This document shows, piece after piece, positions 17,485 through 26,447 of a DNA stretch of 64,000 nt (within the stretch, counting starts at the first letter, position 1; every line of letters starts with the position of its first letter). This DNA comes from JALZMG01 sp963739975 (GTDB lineage Bacteria; Actinomycetota; Acidimicrobiia; Acidimicrobiales; Ilumatobacteraceae): the NCBI GenBank assembly GCA_963739975.1, contig CAVUCK010000017.1, forward strand, positions 1 through 64,000, in the 5' to 3' direction. The position numbers and the translations under genes are program-made. Below the pieces are notes generated by a model. It saw nothing but the letters and a program-made list of their open reading frames with translations. It was not told the DNA's origin and searched no databases.

Positions 17485-18288
17485 CTATCGGGCCAGCTGG
17501 GTGAGGACTGCCTGGCAGTAGGCGAGCGTGAAGCCGAGCCTGGCAACGTTGCGAGCCGAGTCGCCGGAGGGGACTGCGGTGACGACCGCCAGGTCGCAGC
17601 CTGCCTCGTAGGCCGCCGTCATGCGGCGGCGGATGAGTGCGCCCTGCACACCGCGGCGCCGGTAGGCCGGCACGGTCGTGGCCCCACCGATCCACCCGAC
17701 GCCGGACTCGGGAGCGATCGATCCGCATCCTGCAGCAACTCCGTCGAGGTGGGCGAGGTAGTCCGTCGTGCCGGCGACATCCCGCGAAGCGCGGGCCCAT
17801 TCGTCGCTGATGGCGACCGCGTCGGGCGTCGTCAGCTCGTTGCCGACGCGAAGTACGGCCAGCCACTGTTCGAGCGTGTCGTCGGTGACCTCGTCGACGG
17901 TCATCGCCGGATGTTCGGGCGGCAGCCGGTCGTCGAGCGCCGCCACGTACACGTTGCGGAACCATGAGATCGTGTATCCCCGCGCCGCCAGCCTCGCCAG
18001 GAGGCTGGCCGGGGCCCACGACGCGACTTCGAGCGACGGCGGCACCCCGGCGTCCGTGAAGTAGGCCTCGAGCTCGTCGAGCTGATCGTCGTCGAGCTCG
18101 TCGAGCGACACGCCGACGGCGCGGTTGACGTACCGGCCGGGACCGAACGCGGCGAGTGTGCCGCTGGCGAACGCGACAGCGCGAGCCCTGTCCTCCGCAG
18201 CACGGTTGGCGAACGCGGCCGCCGTCGCCATGATGACGCGAGCCGACGACGACTCGATGCGTCGGATCAGCCCAGGTTCGAAGATCAC
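17485..18288 (-). CDS. GNAT-family N-acetyltransferase
   Basis: 267 residues. The acetyl-CoA-binding P-loop is YRRRGVQGALIRRRM (pattern R/Q-x-x-G-x-G/A), preceded by a strand GWIGGATTVP and followed by DLAVVTAVPSGDSARNVARLGF, the usual C-terminal strand and helix. The N-terminal half looks like a degenerate second GNAT lobe (PPSLEVASWAPASLLARLAARGY). Substrate unknown. It sits 118 bp from the NAT gene on the same strand. Confidence 0.85.
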   Translation of the reverse strand: MIFEPGLIRRIESSSARVIMATAAAFANRAAEDRARAVAFASGTLAAFGPGRYVNRAVGVSLDELDDDQLDELEAYFTDAGVPPSLEVASWAPASLLARLAARGYTISWFRNVYVAALDDRLPPEHPAMTVDEVTDDTLEQWLAVLRVGNELTTPDAVAISDEWARASRDVAGTTDYLAHLDGVAAGCGSIAPESGVGWIGGATTVPAYRRRGVQGALIRRRMTAAYEAGCDLAVVTAVPSGDSARNVARLGFTLAYCQAVLTQLAR

Positions 18289-18506
18289 ACGCCGATCTTC
18301 GCGGGCGCGGCTCCAGGTCTCGCTCGATGGTCACTCCTGAGCGCCCGTGGACAAGCTCCTCGAACAGATTCCAGGTCACCCCGGGCACGACCGGCGAAGT
18401 CGTTGGGCCACTGCGAGGGCGGGTCTGCCGAGGTGTCACCACCGGTGGCGAGAACGGTGACGCAAACCCGGCGGACCAGTGACCCTCCACGATTCGCGGC
18501 ACTCGG

Positions 18507-19640
18507 TCAGCTCGGGAAGTCGGCGCGCACGATCCTCGGGCCGTCTCCCTCCGGTCCGACGATGGTGAACACCACTCGTCGGCCGTCGGCGCTGATCTGC
18601 ACGGACTGGTCCAACCAGAGCGTGGAGGCGGTGGTGCTGTCCGCCGTCATGACCGTCGTCGCCCCGGTGACGCGATTGTGCAACGCGGCGACCGGCTGCT
18701 GCGGGCCCTCGACCGTTCGATCGACGGCCAGGCCGATGCGTTGACCGTCGTCGCTGATCGTGGCCGGTGCGGCGCGGCCGACGGCCAGCACGAGCGGCAC
18801 CTCGGTGGTGGACCCCGACAAGCGGTCGTGGACGTACAGCCGGCCGGCCGGGTGGGTAACGGTCGAGCGAAGGAGGACGAAGCGTCCGTCCGCCGAGACG
18901 TCCTGCACCGTGCTGCGCACGGACGTGCTGGGCGGCGCGCCGATCAACGCGGCCGGGGCGCCGCTCACCGACACCCAGACCCCGGTCGAGCCAGGAGCGG
19001 TTCCGCTGGCGTAGCGGTCGAACGCGACGACCGAGCCGTCCGCCGACAGCACCGGGTTGCGCGACCCGTCGCCCTGCTGAGCCCCCGGCACGGTGCTGTC
19101 GATAGGGCTGCTCACGCCGGTGGTCATGTCGACGACGTAGGCGCCTTCGTCGGCCAGCCCGCCGTTCGTCGCGCTGACGCCGACTCCGCCTCCGATGCCG
19201 TCGATCGACGTCAGGCCGCTCGGGGTCCAACCGGCGGGCAGGGTGCGCGTCAGCGCCGTGCCGGTGGCGACCTCGGTGCGGACGATCTGTCCCACGTCCA
19301 CGGCGACGACCGCGGCGCCATCGTCGGTGATCTGCGTCCCGAAGGGCGCCGGCGTCGTGGCTCCGGCCTGCAGGTCAGCCCGGGTCCACGCTCCGTCGCC
19401 GTTCGTGAAGAGCACGAAGCGACCATTCGGCGTCAGGTCGTACGCCGTCGGACCAACCAAGCTGATCTCGGTGATCACGAAGTCCTCGGGAGGCGGCTCG
19501 CAGCCCGGCGCGCACTGACCCAGCACGACGACCGGCAGGGCCGCGAGCCCGAGGAGCGACGGAGTTCGCGGCCACCGCCCGCTGTATTTCACGGCGAAAG
19601 TGTGGCACGAGCGCGACCACGCCTTCGCTTGGCGACGCAT
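18507..19640 (-). CDS. secreted beta-propeller (TolB/WD40-like) protein
   Basis: Up to 377 residues. A hydrophobic export segment (TPSLLGLAALPVVVLGQCAPG) lies ~25 residues in. A GTG at 19589 (VKYSGRWPR...) would put it at a normal distance from the start and is a good alternative. The rest consists of repeats with the TolB-like blade signature: AYDLTPNGRFVLFTN, RNPVLSADGSVVAFDR, VQDVSADGRFVLLRS, ATISDDGQRIGLAV, VQISADGRRVVFT. The Cys at the end of the hydrophobic run could be lipidated. Role unknown, probably extracytoplasmic binding. Confidence 0.8.
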   Translation of the reverse strand: MRRQAKAWSRSCHTFAVKYSGRWPRTPSLLGLAALPVVVLGQCAPGCEPPPEDFVITEISLVGPTAYDLTPNGRFVLFTNGDGAWTRADLQAGATTPAPFGTQITDDGAAVVAVDVGQIVRTEVATGTALTRTLPAGWTPSGLTSIDGIGGGVGVSATNGGLADEGAYVVDMTTGVSSPIDSTVPGAQQGDGSRNPVLSADGSVVAFDRYASGTAPGSTGVWVSVSGAPAALIGAPPSTSVRSTVQDVSADGRFVLLRSTVTHPAGRLYVHDRLSGSTTEVPLVLAVGRAAPATISDDGQRIGLAVDRTVEGPQQPVAALHNRVTGATTVMTADSTTASTLWLDQSVQISADGRRVVFTIVGPEGDGPRIVRADFPS

Positions 19641-19859
19641 GACGACGTTCGCTGGCCGTGAGCACGCCCACCCGCGTGAAACGCCGCCCTCCCGGTCGCT
19701 GTGACGAGCCGAGCAGGCATGTCGGCCTAGGTGCGGCGTCGTCGAGGGGTCTGCCAGGTGGCAGCTGTTCGTCGGGCGGAAGGGTCCACCGTTGGCGAAG
19801 TGAGCGAGCCTGATCTGGCAAGGTTCTGACGGCGTTGGGCGATGGAGATTCAGCAGGTG

Positions 19860-20726
19860 TCAGGTCGGTCGGCGACCCCAGGTCGAGATCAGCACCGGGC
19901 TCCCGACAAGTGTCTCGGGATCGTGGAGCACGGTCACGAAGTGATCGAGTTCGGCGGGTGTGAAGCCGGACGCTTCGAGCTGGCCACGCACTTGTCCGGT
20001 GTTGGCGGCGACGGCGCGAGCGAAGCCGGTGCCGCCCGACGCGATCGAGACATGCCCGCTGGAGCCGGTGTCGACGAAGCCTCGATTCATGAGCTCGCGC
20101 CGAGCGTTGGCGGCAAAGTTGCTGACTCCACCACGGTCCGCCAACAACCCGTTGAAGGCGACCGCCATGCGGGCGATCAGCTCGTGGTGTGGTCCGTCGC
20201 GGTCGGTGGTGCGGACCTCACCCGTGTCGAAATCCTCGAGGAGGATCCATCCGCCGGGCGCCAGCTCGGCGACCATCCGGTCGAGAACCTGCAAGCGGGC
20301 TGGCACGTGCTGCAGCACCAGCCGCTCGTGGATGAGATCCCACGGACCCGCAGGCAGCGCGTCGGTCACGAGGTCGAGGCGGCGCACCTCCAACTGGTCG
20401 AGCGAGTGCGTTCGAAACCGCGAGACGTCGAGGTCGGTGGCGACGACGCGACCTGCCGACCCGACCTGCGTCGCCAACCAGGCTGCGATCGACCCGCCGC
20501 CGGCACCCAGTTCAAGGCACCGCCACCCGGGCGCCACCCCGATCCGCCCGAGATGCCCTGTGGTCACGACGTCGAAGGCCTCCTCCAACGCATCGAAGCG
20601 AGCGACCGTCTCCTCTCGCGCGTTCGCGAGGAGGTACTCCGACTCACCCACCGCGGCATGGTACGCCGCCGTCGGACCCTGCGTACCGAGCGCGCCAGCG
20701 GAACGATCGTCGACGCCGATCGACAC
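19860..20726 (-). CDS. class I SAM-dependent methyltransferase
   Basis: 288 residues. Motif I is CLELGAGGGSIAAWLA and motif II VVATDLDVSRF. The post-II segment GPWDLIHERLVLQHVPARLQVLDRMVAELAPGGWILLEDFD is typical of small-molecule methyltransferases of the UbiE/Coq5-like superfamily. The N-terminal ~60 residues form a helical cap (YHAAVGESEYLLANAREETVARFDALEEAFD). Substrate unknown. It lies 47 bp downstream of the M24 peptidase gene on the same strand, so the two may be co-transcribed. Confidence 0.85.
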   Translation of the reverse strand: MSIGVDDRSAGALGTQGPTAAYHAAVGESEYLLANAREETVARFDALEEAFDVVTTGHLGRIGVAPGWRCLELGAGGGSIAAWLATQVGSAGRVVATDLDVSRFRTHSLDQLEVRRLDLVTDALPAGPWDLIHERLVLQHVPARLQVLDRMVAELAPGGWILLEDFDTGEVRTTDRDGPHHELIARMAVAFNGLLADRGGVSNFAANARRELMNRGFVDTGSSGHVSIASGGTGFARAVAANTGQVRGQLEASGFTPAELDHFVTVLHDPETLVGSPVLISTWGRRPT

Positions 20727-20773
20727 CCGCCTGGTCCTCCTGTCGGAGCGCGTCCGCCCCGTCCTGCCGTCAC

Positions 20774-21949
20774 TCAGGTGGCGAGGAACGGGTACGTGCT
20801 GATCGCCTCCACACCGTTCGGGGTGACCAGGAACTGGTCCTCGAGCTTCACTCCCTGGCTGGTCTCGTCGCAGCCGATGTAGCTCTCGACGCAGACCACC
20901 ATGTTCTCCTCGAATTCGCCCGGAAAGTCGTACGGCTGCCCGACGATCGCCAACGGCACGTTGGGGTGCTCACCGGACACGCCCAACCCGTGCGCCAGGC
21001 AGTAGTACCCGTATGGGGCGAAGCGTTCCGGTACCGGCCACGCCTTCCTGGCGAATTGATCGAACGGGAGACCGGGAGCGATGAGTGCGGCGTTGTGGGT
21101 GAGTTGCTCGCGTGCGAGGTCGTGGAGTTGGCGTTGTCGGGGTGTCGGGGTCTCGCCGCCGCACACGAACGTGCGCGAGAAGTCGACGCCGTATCCGAGA
21201 TAGCCGGTGGCGTCGGTGTCGAGACACACCAATTCACCCGAGGACATCCGACGGTCGGAGCATTCGCGGAAATAGGGGAACGTGTTGGAGCCGCTCTGGA
21301 ACAGGCGGGCGACCACGTATTCGCCGTCGTTGGCGATCAGATCGTGATGGAACGCGGCCCATGCTTCGTTCTCGGCGACACCGTCGTGCAGGAGTGACTC
21401 GAGCACGGCCACGGAGTGCTCGACCCGTGCGGTGGCTTCGCGCATGACGTCGAGCTCGAGCGGCTGTTTGATCCGGCGAGCTGCGAGCAGCACGCTCATC
21501 GCGTCGAGCAGCACGATGCGGTTGGCGCGTAGCTCGTCGCTGAACTCGAAGTCGACCTTCTCGATCGCAAGGCGAGGATCGTCGCGGTGGTAGCGGCGCA
21601 ACTCTGCGGCGACCTCAGCGGCGAAGGCGGCGAGCGGGCGGCGGTAGCTGGCGCCTGAGTTGGCCGTGATCGGCGTGGCGGTGCGTACCTCGTCGACCGC
21701 TGCCAGCCCAGACGAGAGATGATCGCAACCGGCGAACTCGAACAGGATCGTCGGCCCGTCGCCGATCACGAGCGCGAAACGTGACGGCCCCATCATTCCG
21801 TACACGGTCATGTTGCGGTGTCCGCAGGCGTAGCCGACGTTGATCGGATCCGGGGTCAGCAATGCCGGAACGTCGAGGCGCGCCATCACCTCGCGCAGAC
21901 GACGATTGCGTTGCCGGTGGAGTGCGGCGACATCGATCGTGGCGTTCAT
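20774..21949 (-). CDS. M24-family metallopeptidase-fold protein (Xaa-Pro peptidase or DddP-like lyase)
   Basis: 391 residues: an N-terminal creatinase-like domain (1-170) and a C-terminal pita-bread domain. Likely metal ligands are Asp244/246 (LDTDATG), Asp257 (GVDFSRTF), His320 (LAHGLGVSGEHPN), Glu355 (VVCVESY) and Glu370 (VKLEDQFLVT). That is a complete M24 set. The N-terminal wording (INVGYACGHRNMTVY, FALVIGDGPTILFEF) recalls DddP-type DMSP lyases, also M24 members, as well as aminopeptidase P relatives. Sequence alone does not separate the two. Cytoplasmic, with no signal peptide. Confidence 0.85.
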   Translation of the reverse strand: MNATIDVAALHRQRNRRLREVMARLDVPALLTPDPINVGYACGHRNMTVYGMMGPSRFALVIGDGPTILFEFAGCDHLSSGLAAVDEVRTATPITANSGASYRRPLAAFAAEVAAELRRYHRDDPRLAIEKVDFEFSDELRANRIVLLDAMSVLLAARRIKQPLELDVMREATARVEHSVAVLESLLHDGVAENEAWAAFHHDLIANDGEYVVARLFQSGSNTFPYFRECSDRRMSSGELVCLDTDATGYLGYGVDFSRTFVCGGETPTPRQRQLHDLAREQLTHNAALIAPGLPFDQFARKAWPVPERFAPYGYYCLAHGLGVSGEHPNVPLAIVGQPYDFPGEFEENMVVCVESYIGCDETSQGVKLEDQFLVTPNGVEAISTYPFLAT

Positions 21950-22279
21950 GGCGGCGATTGGAATCCTAGGCAGCGCCCGTTGCCTGCCCGTTTGGTCGGA
22001 AATCCGGACACGACACGACGAGCGTCCTCATGCTTGTTCCTCCCGTCGCCGGTGAGCGTACGAGCCGGTCCTGACCGAAGCAGCGCAGACGTCGTTGCGT
22101 GTTGGTGTCATCGTTTCCGCCGCCGGCGAGCAGTACCGGTGACGCAAGATTCGCCAGATCGGTGGTGCGGGTGGCGGGTGGCGGCGATCACCGAGACGTT
22201 GACACCGACTTGGAACCGCGCTGACGAAGGGCCGACTGGTTGAGCCAGTCGGCGGGTGCCATCAGAGGGAGAAGGCACG
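21950..22279. other. 330-bp divergent intergenic region
   Basis: Separates the minus-strand M24 gene from the plus-strand secreted beta-helix gene and so must hold both promoters. I see no clear -35/-10 pair, operator palindrome or RNA structure. The only firm signal is the ribosome site AGAAGG 5 nt before ATG 22280. Confidence 0.5.
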
Positions 22280-23113
22280 ATGCGCTCAATGCGTACCTGG
22301 ATCGGGGCGGTCGGATGCGCGACCGTGACGATGGCGGCGGTGCTCACACCGACGACATCACAGGCAAGACCGCCGGACTGTCAGGTCGAAAACCTCGACA
22401 CCGGACAGGACTTCACGCCCAACCTGCAGCACGCGATCGACGTCGTCGCCACCGGCCAGACCATCCAGGTCAAGGGCATCTGCCGCGGCAACTTCGCAAC
22501 CGGGTCGTTCGCTCAGCCCGTCAAGCAGTTCACGATCGTCGGGAAGGCGAGACGGGGCCAGCCGATCGCCACGCTCGACGGAGGCACAACGGGTCGGACG
22601 CTGTTCTTCCTGAACGCCAACGTGACGCTACGTTCCCTCGCCCTCACCGGCGGCGACTGCCTGGAAGGTACCAATTGCGCTGGCCACATGGCATTCATTT
22701 CCGCACCTCCCTTCGGCGTTCGGTTCGTCGAACTCACCGACGTGACCATCGGCCCCAAGACCTCCACCACTTCGACCACCAACGCCGTGCACATCGCAGG
22801 ACCAACGCTCTTTGATCGGGTGACGATCCAAGACGTCGCCCAGGTCGCAGTAGTCCTGCGCGATGACGCGACGATTCGCGACAGCACGTTCACAGGGAAC
22901 CTTGTGGCCCTGCTGCGCGTTGCGAGCGATCCGGGCACGATCACCTTCGATGGCCTCAACACGTTCCGTGACAACCAGACCGGCATCCGTCAAAGCGGCT
23001 CCAATCTGGTCGGTCAGCCTCCCGATCTCGCCATCGGCGTGGGCGCCACGTTGGTGTTCGAGGACAACGCGATGGACTGCGATCCGGGAGGTCTTCTGCC
23101 GGGTCTCTGCTGA
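22280..23113 (+). CDS. secreted right-handed beta-helix-like protein
   Basis: 277 residues from ATG 22280 (AGAAGG 5 nt upstream; an upstream in-frame start lacks a site). A signal peptide covers residues ~1-33 (MRSMRTWIGAVGCATVTMAAVL...TSQA). The mature part has parallel-beta-helix style repeats: IQVKGICRGNF, FTIVGKARRGQPIATLDGG, VTLRSLALTGGDC, VELTDVTIG, LFDRVTIQDVAQVAVVLRDDATIRDSTFTGN. Cysteines occur in near-pairs, including the C-terminal LLPGLC, fitting an exported disulfide-bonded protein. Function unknown, possibly surface carbohydrate binding. Confidence 0.8.
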   Translation: MRSMRTWIGAVGCATVTMAAVLTPTTSQARPPDCQVENLDTGQDFTPNLQHAIDVVATGQTIQVKGICRGNFATGSFAQPVKQFTIVGKARRGQPIATLDGGTTGRTLFFLNANVTLRSLALTGGDCLEGTNCAGHMAFISAPPFGVRFVELTDVTIGPKTSTTSTTNAVHIAGPTLFDRVTIQDVAQVAVVLRDDATIRDSTFTGNLVALLRVASDPGTITFDGLNTFRDNQTGIRQSGSNLVGQPPDLAIGVGATLVFEDNAMDCDPGGLLPGLC

Positions 23114-23189
23114 CCTCGGTCGCAGACTCAGGGCGCTCGTTCGGTGTTTGCGCCGCCGTTCTCGCCACCCCATCGACGGCCATCACTCT

Positions 23190-23250
23190 CTGGGCGCGGA
23201 CGTTGTCGATTTCGAGAACATGCGCGCCCAGAAGGGCGATCAAGAACGCT
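23190..23250 (+). repeat. dispersed three-armed palindromic element, copy 1 (third arm degenerate)
   Basis: Arm 1 (23190-23207, CTGGGCGCGGACGTTGTC) pairs with arm 2 (23214-23231, GAGAACATGCGCGCCCAG). A third arm after AAGGGCGAT is only partly kept (AAGAACG...). It lies between the convergent beta-helix and P450 genes. Confidence 0.85.
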
Positions 23251-23251
23251 T

Positions 23252-24628
23252 TCACACCGTGGTGGTCGTTCGGCCGGTTCCGAGTGACAGCGGCGCATCC
23301 GCCTTGGCGAACCGGAGGTTCAGCTTGAGCGTTCCGAGCATGATCCCAGGCTGGTGCAGCCAATCGTTGCCGTCGCCGTACTCGATCGACTCGAGCCGGT
23401 CCAGTAGCACACCCCAGGCGATCTGCTGCTCGACGCGTGACAGGTTGGCCCCCGGACAGACCCGTGGACCCGTGGAGAACGCGACGTGGCGGGTGAGCCC
23501 GTCCCGGTCGACGTCGAGTTCGAACGGGCAGGCGAACTCCTCCTCGTCGACGTTGGCCGCACCGAACCGCAGGTGCAGCAGCGAGCCCGCCGGCACCTCG
23601 ACGCCTTGGAAGACCTCGTCCTGGGACGTGGCCCGGGTCGAGAGCCCGTGCGTCGGCGAGCGCATCCGCATCGCCTCCTCGGTGAACGAACGCACCTTTG
23701 CTCGATCGTGGCGCAACTGCTCGAACGTGCCGGGATGTTCGCACAGCAACTGGGCTTGCTCCTCCAGCGCGTACTGCGTCGTCTCGAGACCGCCGATGAT
23801 CATCGCGTGCACGATCCCGGCGATCTCGAGATCGGTGAGCTTGCGGTCGAGCGCGTCGTAGTGGACGTTGCACAGGAAGCTGACCATGTCGTCGTGGGGG
23901 TCGAGACGCTTCGCCCGCACGTGTTCGTAGATGTAGTCCTGGAAGCCGTCGAGGCGAGCGAGCATGTCCATCGTCTGCTGCCGGGTGAGCTCGTGCTTGA
24001 GCCCGGTGCCGTGAACGAACGGCATGACGACGGCATCGCCCCACTGGGCGAGCTGTGGGATGTCCTCGAGGGGGAACCCAAGCAGGCTGGCCATGACGCG
24101 CTGGGGCAGCGGCCGCGCGAATCGGCTGATGAACTCGACCTCCCCATCGCCGATCCAGTCGTCGAGCAGGTCGTTGGCGTGCTTGGTGATCATGGCCCGG
24201 TGGCGCAGCGCCCCCGGCCCGACCCACGGGTCGGTGAGCTCCTTGCGGTGCCGGATGTACAGCTCCTGCGTCGGGCGCAGCGACACCATCGCCGCCTGCA
24301 TCAAGTTGTGGTACGTGCCGTAGGTCTCCTCCGGTGACATGCCCTGGTCGGCGAAGCCACCAACTCGCGCTTGCGTCAGGCTCGGAAACCGCTCGGGATC
24401 CTTGACCACGCGGGCGACATCGGCGTGCTTGGTGAGCACGAACGCATCGGTCCCGGGCGTCAGGCCGCCGCCCTCGATGCGCAGAACCGGGGACTCGCGG
24501 TGCAGGATCTCGTACGCCTCGTACCAGTGCTCCTGCGCGCCGACGCCGAACAGGTCGACGTCCTCGACGCCGACCGGACACGCCATGGCGCTGAGGTCGT
24601 GGTTGATGTGCTTCGGGTCCGAGGCCAT
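23252..24628 (-). CDS. cytochrome P450
   Basis: 458 residues from ATG 24628 (AGGGGAG upstream). P450 landmarks: an I-helix MIIGGLETTQYALEEQ (acid-alcohol pair replaced by ETT), the K-helix ExxR in EEAMRM, and the heme loop FSTGPRVCPG with ligand Cys391. The N-terminal SAMACPVGVEDVDLFG and its length fit soluble bacterial class I P450s, which need a separate ferredoxin and reductase; none is adjacent. Substrate unknown. It ends against a dispersed palindromic element that may act as a terminator for both convergent genes. Confidence 0.92.
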   Translation of the reverse strand: MASDPKHINHDLSAMACPVGVEDVDLFGVGAQEHWYEAYEILHRESPVLRIEGGGLTPGTDAFVLTKHADVARVVKDPERFPSLTQARVGGFADQGMSPEETYGTYHNLMQAAMVSLRPTQELYIRHRKELTDPWVGPGALRHRAMITKHANDLLDDWIGDGEVEFISRFARPLPQRVMASLLGFPLEDIPQLAQWGDAVVMPFVHGTGLKHELTRQQTMDMLARLDGFQDYIYEHVRAKRLDPHDDMVSFLCNVHYDALDRKLTDLEIAGIVHAMIIGGLETTQYALEEQAQLLCEHPGTFEQLRHDRAKVRSFTEEAMRMRSPTHGLSTRATSQDEVFQGVEVPAGSLLHLRFGAANVDEEEFACPFELDVDRDGLTRHVAFSTGPRVCPGANLSRVEQQIAWGVLLDRLESIEYGDGNDWLHQPGIMLGTLKLNLRFAKADAPLSLGTGRTTTTV

Positions 24629-24786
24629 GTCTGCATTCTCCCCTCGAACAGCTTCCAGCCTGCCGTCCTGGTCCGAGTTCTGGTTGGACGTGCCGCCAGA
24701 CGTCGGACGAGGAGGGGCACCCATCGACCCGTGCGATGCTGTCTGCGCCGTCCGGGCACATGATCCAGCAACGAAAAGAGCAGCCG

Positions 24787-24897
24787 ATGGCCGACAAGTC
24801 ACCTCGCCAGCACCAATCGAAGAAGTCTGGAAAGTCGTTGAAGGAGAAGCGCAGCGAGAAGAAGGCCAAGCAGGCCACCAAGCGGCCCGGTTCGTGA
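24787..24897 (+). CDS. small basic conserved protein (36 aa)
   Basis: Reads MADKSPRQHQSKKSGKSLKE, then a KR-rich helix, ending ATKRPGS. Tiny Lys-rich proteins beginning MADKSPRQ...SKKSGKS(L/I)KEKR are common and unannotated in actinobacteria (recalled). Highly charged and probably disordered, it may bind nucleic acid. Divergent from the P450 gene, which starts 158 bp away. Confidence 0.7.
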   Translation: MADKSPRQHQSKKSGKSLKEKRSEKKAKQATKRPGS

Positions 24898-24979
24898 CCG
24901 GCGGCGCACCGTCAGGCTGTGTCGATGTCCGATGACGACCGGGTGCGAGTCGCTGGGGTGACGTAGGACTCCCGTCCGG

Positions 24980-25651
24980 TCACGGCCGGGAGCGTCGTGT
25001 GTTCGCCCGGGCTTCCCGCGCGAGCGCTCGCGCAGCCCATTGGCGCCACGCCTCGGACAGGTCGGGGACATCGACGAGGCGTGCTGTCAGCTGGGCGTGA
25101 CCGTGGAAGGCGCGTTCGACGTCGCCGATGGTGACGCGATGGTCGGGTCGGTGGAGCAACGTGATCGGCTCGTCGGCGCCGAGCTCTCCATCCTCCTCGA
25201 TGGCGAGGTAGGTGCCAGGTCGCCCGGCGTCGGCGAAGCGTTCGACGAACCCGGCGTCACCCATTCGCACACCGAGTTTGAAGCAGGGGATGCGCGGCTC
25301 GGTCACTCGGAGTACGGCGCTGCCGATCCGCCAGCGCTCGCCCACGACACAGTCGGCGAGGTCCACACCGTCGACCGTGAGGTTGTCGCCGAACGTGCCC
25401 GGCTCGAGACGGATGCCGAGTTCGGTTGCCCACCAGGCGTAGTCCTCGGCGGCGTAGGCGTAGACGGATTTGGTCGGCCCGCCGTGGACGCGGCGGTCGG
25501 CCTGGTCGTCACCGTCGACGTTGACACCGCGCAATCGCTGGCGGCCCGGGACGGAGTGCTTCCAGATGGCGGTGGTGACGGCACGGCCGTGCCACTCGAC
25601 GGTGCGTTGCCGGCCCACGTTGACCGCCACGACTCGACCGATCGTGCTCAT
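24980..25651 (-). CDS. MOSC-domain protein
   Basis: 223 residues from ATG 25651, 6 nt after GGAGGT. MOSC features: an N-terminal beta region with VEWHGRAVTTAIWK, the HGG segment VHGGPTKSVYAYAAEDYAWW, GTFGDNLTVDG, and the conserved Cys in EPRIPCFKLGVRMG. MOSC proteins (YiiM-like) handle sulfur of the molybdenum cofactor or reduce N-hydroxylated compounds with it. It is divergent from a CGNR zinc-finger regulator 52 bp away with a palindrome in between, which probably controls it. Confidence 0.9.
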   Translation of the reverse strand: MSTIGRVVAVNVGRQRTVEWHGRAVTTAIWKHSVPGRQRLRGVNVDGDDQADRRVHGGPTKSVYAYAAEDYAWWATELGIRLEPGTFGDNLTVDGVDLADCVVGERWRIGSAVLRVTEPRIPCFKLGVRMGDAGFVERFADAGRPGTYLAIEEDGELGADEPITLLHRPDHRVTIGDVERAFHGHAQLTARLVDVPDLSEAWRQWAARALAREARANTRRSRP

Positions 25652-25675
25652 CTCTGACCTCCGGCGATCTAACTG

Positions 25676-25699
25676 GCTAAACTGTGATAGTAGGTTAGC
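25676..25699. promoter_or_regulatory. candidate operator of the CGNR regulator
   Basis: Inverted repeat GCTAA (25676-25680) and TTAGC (25695-25699) with a 14-nt spacer, inside the 52-bp AT-richer gap between the divergent MOSC and CGNR genes. The position suggests autoregulation plus control of the MOSC gene. Confidence 0.5.
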
Positions 25700-25703
25700 A
25701 ACC

Positions 25704-26324
25704 ATGGTCCGTGATGCGAGCGAGTTCTTCTGGGTTGGCAACCACCCAGGGCTCGACCTCGTCAACACCGCTGCCGTCGACGCCCACGGTGGCCGGCTCG
25801 ACCTCGTGACGGACTGGACAGACCTCGTTGACTGGACCCAGGCCGCCGGGCTGATCGACCCGGACCTCGCGCAACACTGCCGAACCGCACCCCAACGGCA
25901 CACCCGGAGCGTGCTGGCGTGGTTCGGTCAGCTGCGCAGCTGCCTGCGCACGGTGCTCGAATCCGACCACGACGAAGCGGACGCCGCGAGCGCCCTCGAT
26001 GCCGCCGTCGCATCGGTCGCCGTCCGGCTCAGCGTTCGGCCCCGCCAACAGCGCGACGTCGTACCGCTCGACCCAACCGAGCCACTCGAGCAACTGCGGC
26101 TGGCGCTCGCAACCGCGGCGCTCGACGCAACCCGGCTCGACCGATCACGGGTCCGCAGCTGCGGGAGCCCGAACTGTGTGCTGCTCTACTACGACACCAC
26201 CAAGAACCGCTCGCGACGATGGTGCGACATGGCGGGCTGCGGAAACAGAGCCAAAGCCAAGGCGCACTACGCCCGGACCAGACACCCAGGGCCGACCAGT
26301 CATCGCCCAGGTTCTTCGCGATGA
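25704..26324 (+). CDS. CGNR zinc-finger transcriptional regulator (ABATE domain)
   Basis: 206 residues from ATG 25704. The N-terminal ABATE-type stress-binding domain begins FFWVGNHPGLDLVNTAA and contains WAQAAGLID-like DWTQAAGLIDPDLA. The C-terminal zinc finger has Cys in VRSCGSPNCVLLYYDTTKNRSRRWCDMAGCGNRAKAKAHYAR, the family's namesake CGNR. These act as stress-responsive DNA-binding regulators, often next to the transporter or enzyme they control, here the divergent MOSC gene. Confidence 0.92.
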   Translation: MVRDASEFFWVGNHPGLDLVNTAAVDAHGGRLDLVTDWTDLVDWTQAAGLIDPDLAQHCRTAPQRHTRSVLAWFGQLRSCLRTVLESDHDEADAASALDAAVASVAVRLSVRPRQQRDVVPLDPTEPLEQLRLALATAALDATRLDRSRVRSCGSPNCVLLYYDTTKNRSRRWCDMAGCGNRAKAKAHYARTRHPGPTSHRPGSSR

Positions 26325-26447
26325 CGACACGTGGCGGGCGATCCGGTCGGTGAGGTTCGCTCGGCGGCGGGGTGCTCCCCGAGGGGACGGTCGGTGGGCG
26401 ATCGTTCGGGTGGTCGGTCTCGTCCGCAGCGACGACTTCGGAGTCGA

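Noticed and set aside
23252..24881. Dispersed repeats read as part of protein-coding genes (LLGAHVLE...NVRAQ-type peptides)
   Set aside because: Frames crossing the palindromic elements give similar peptides at several loci only because the DNA element repeats; they are not protein domains.
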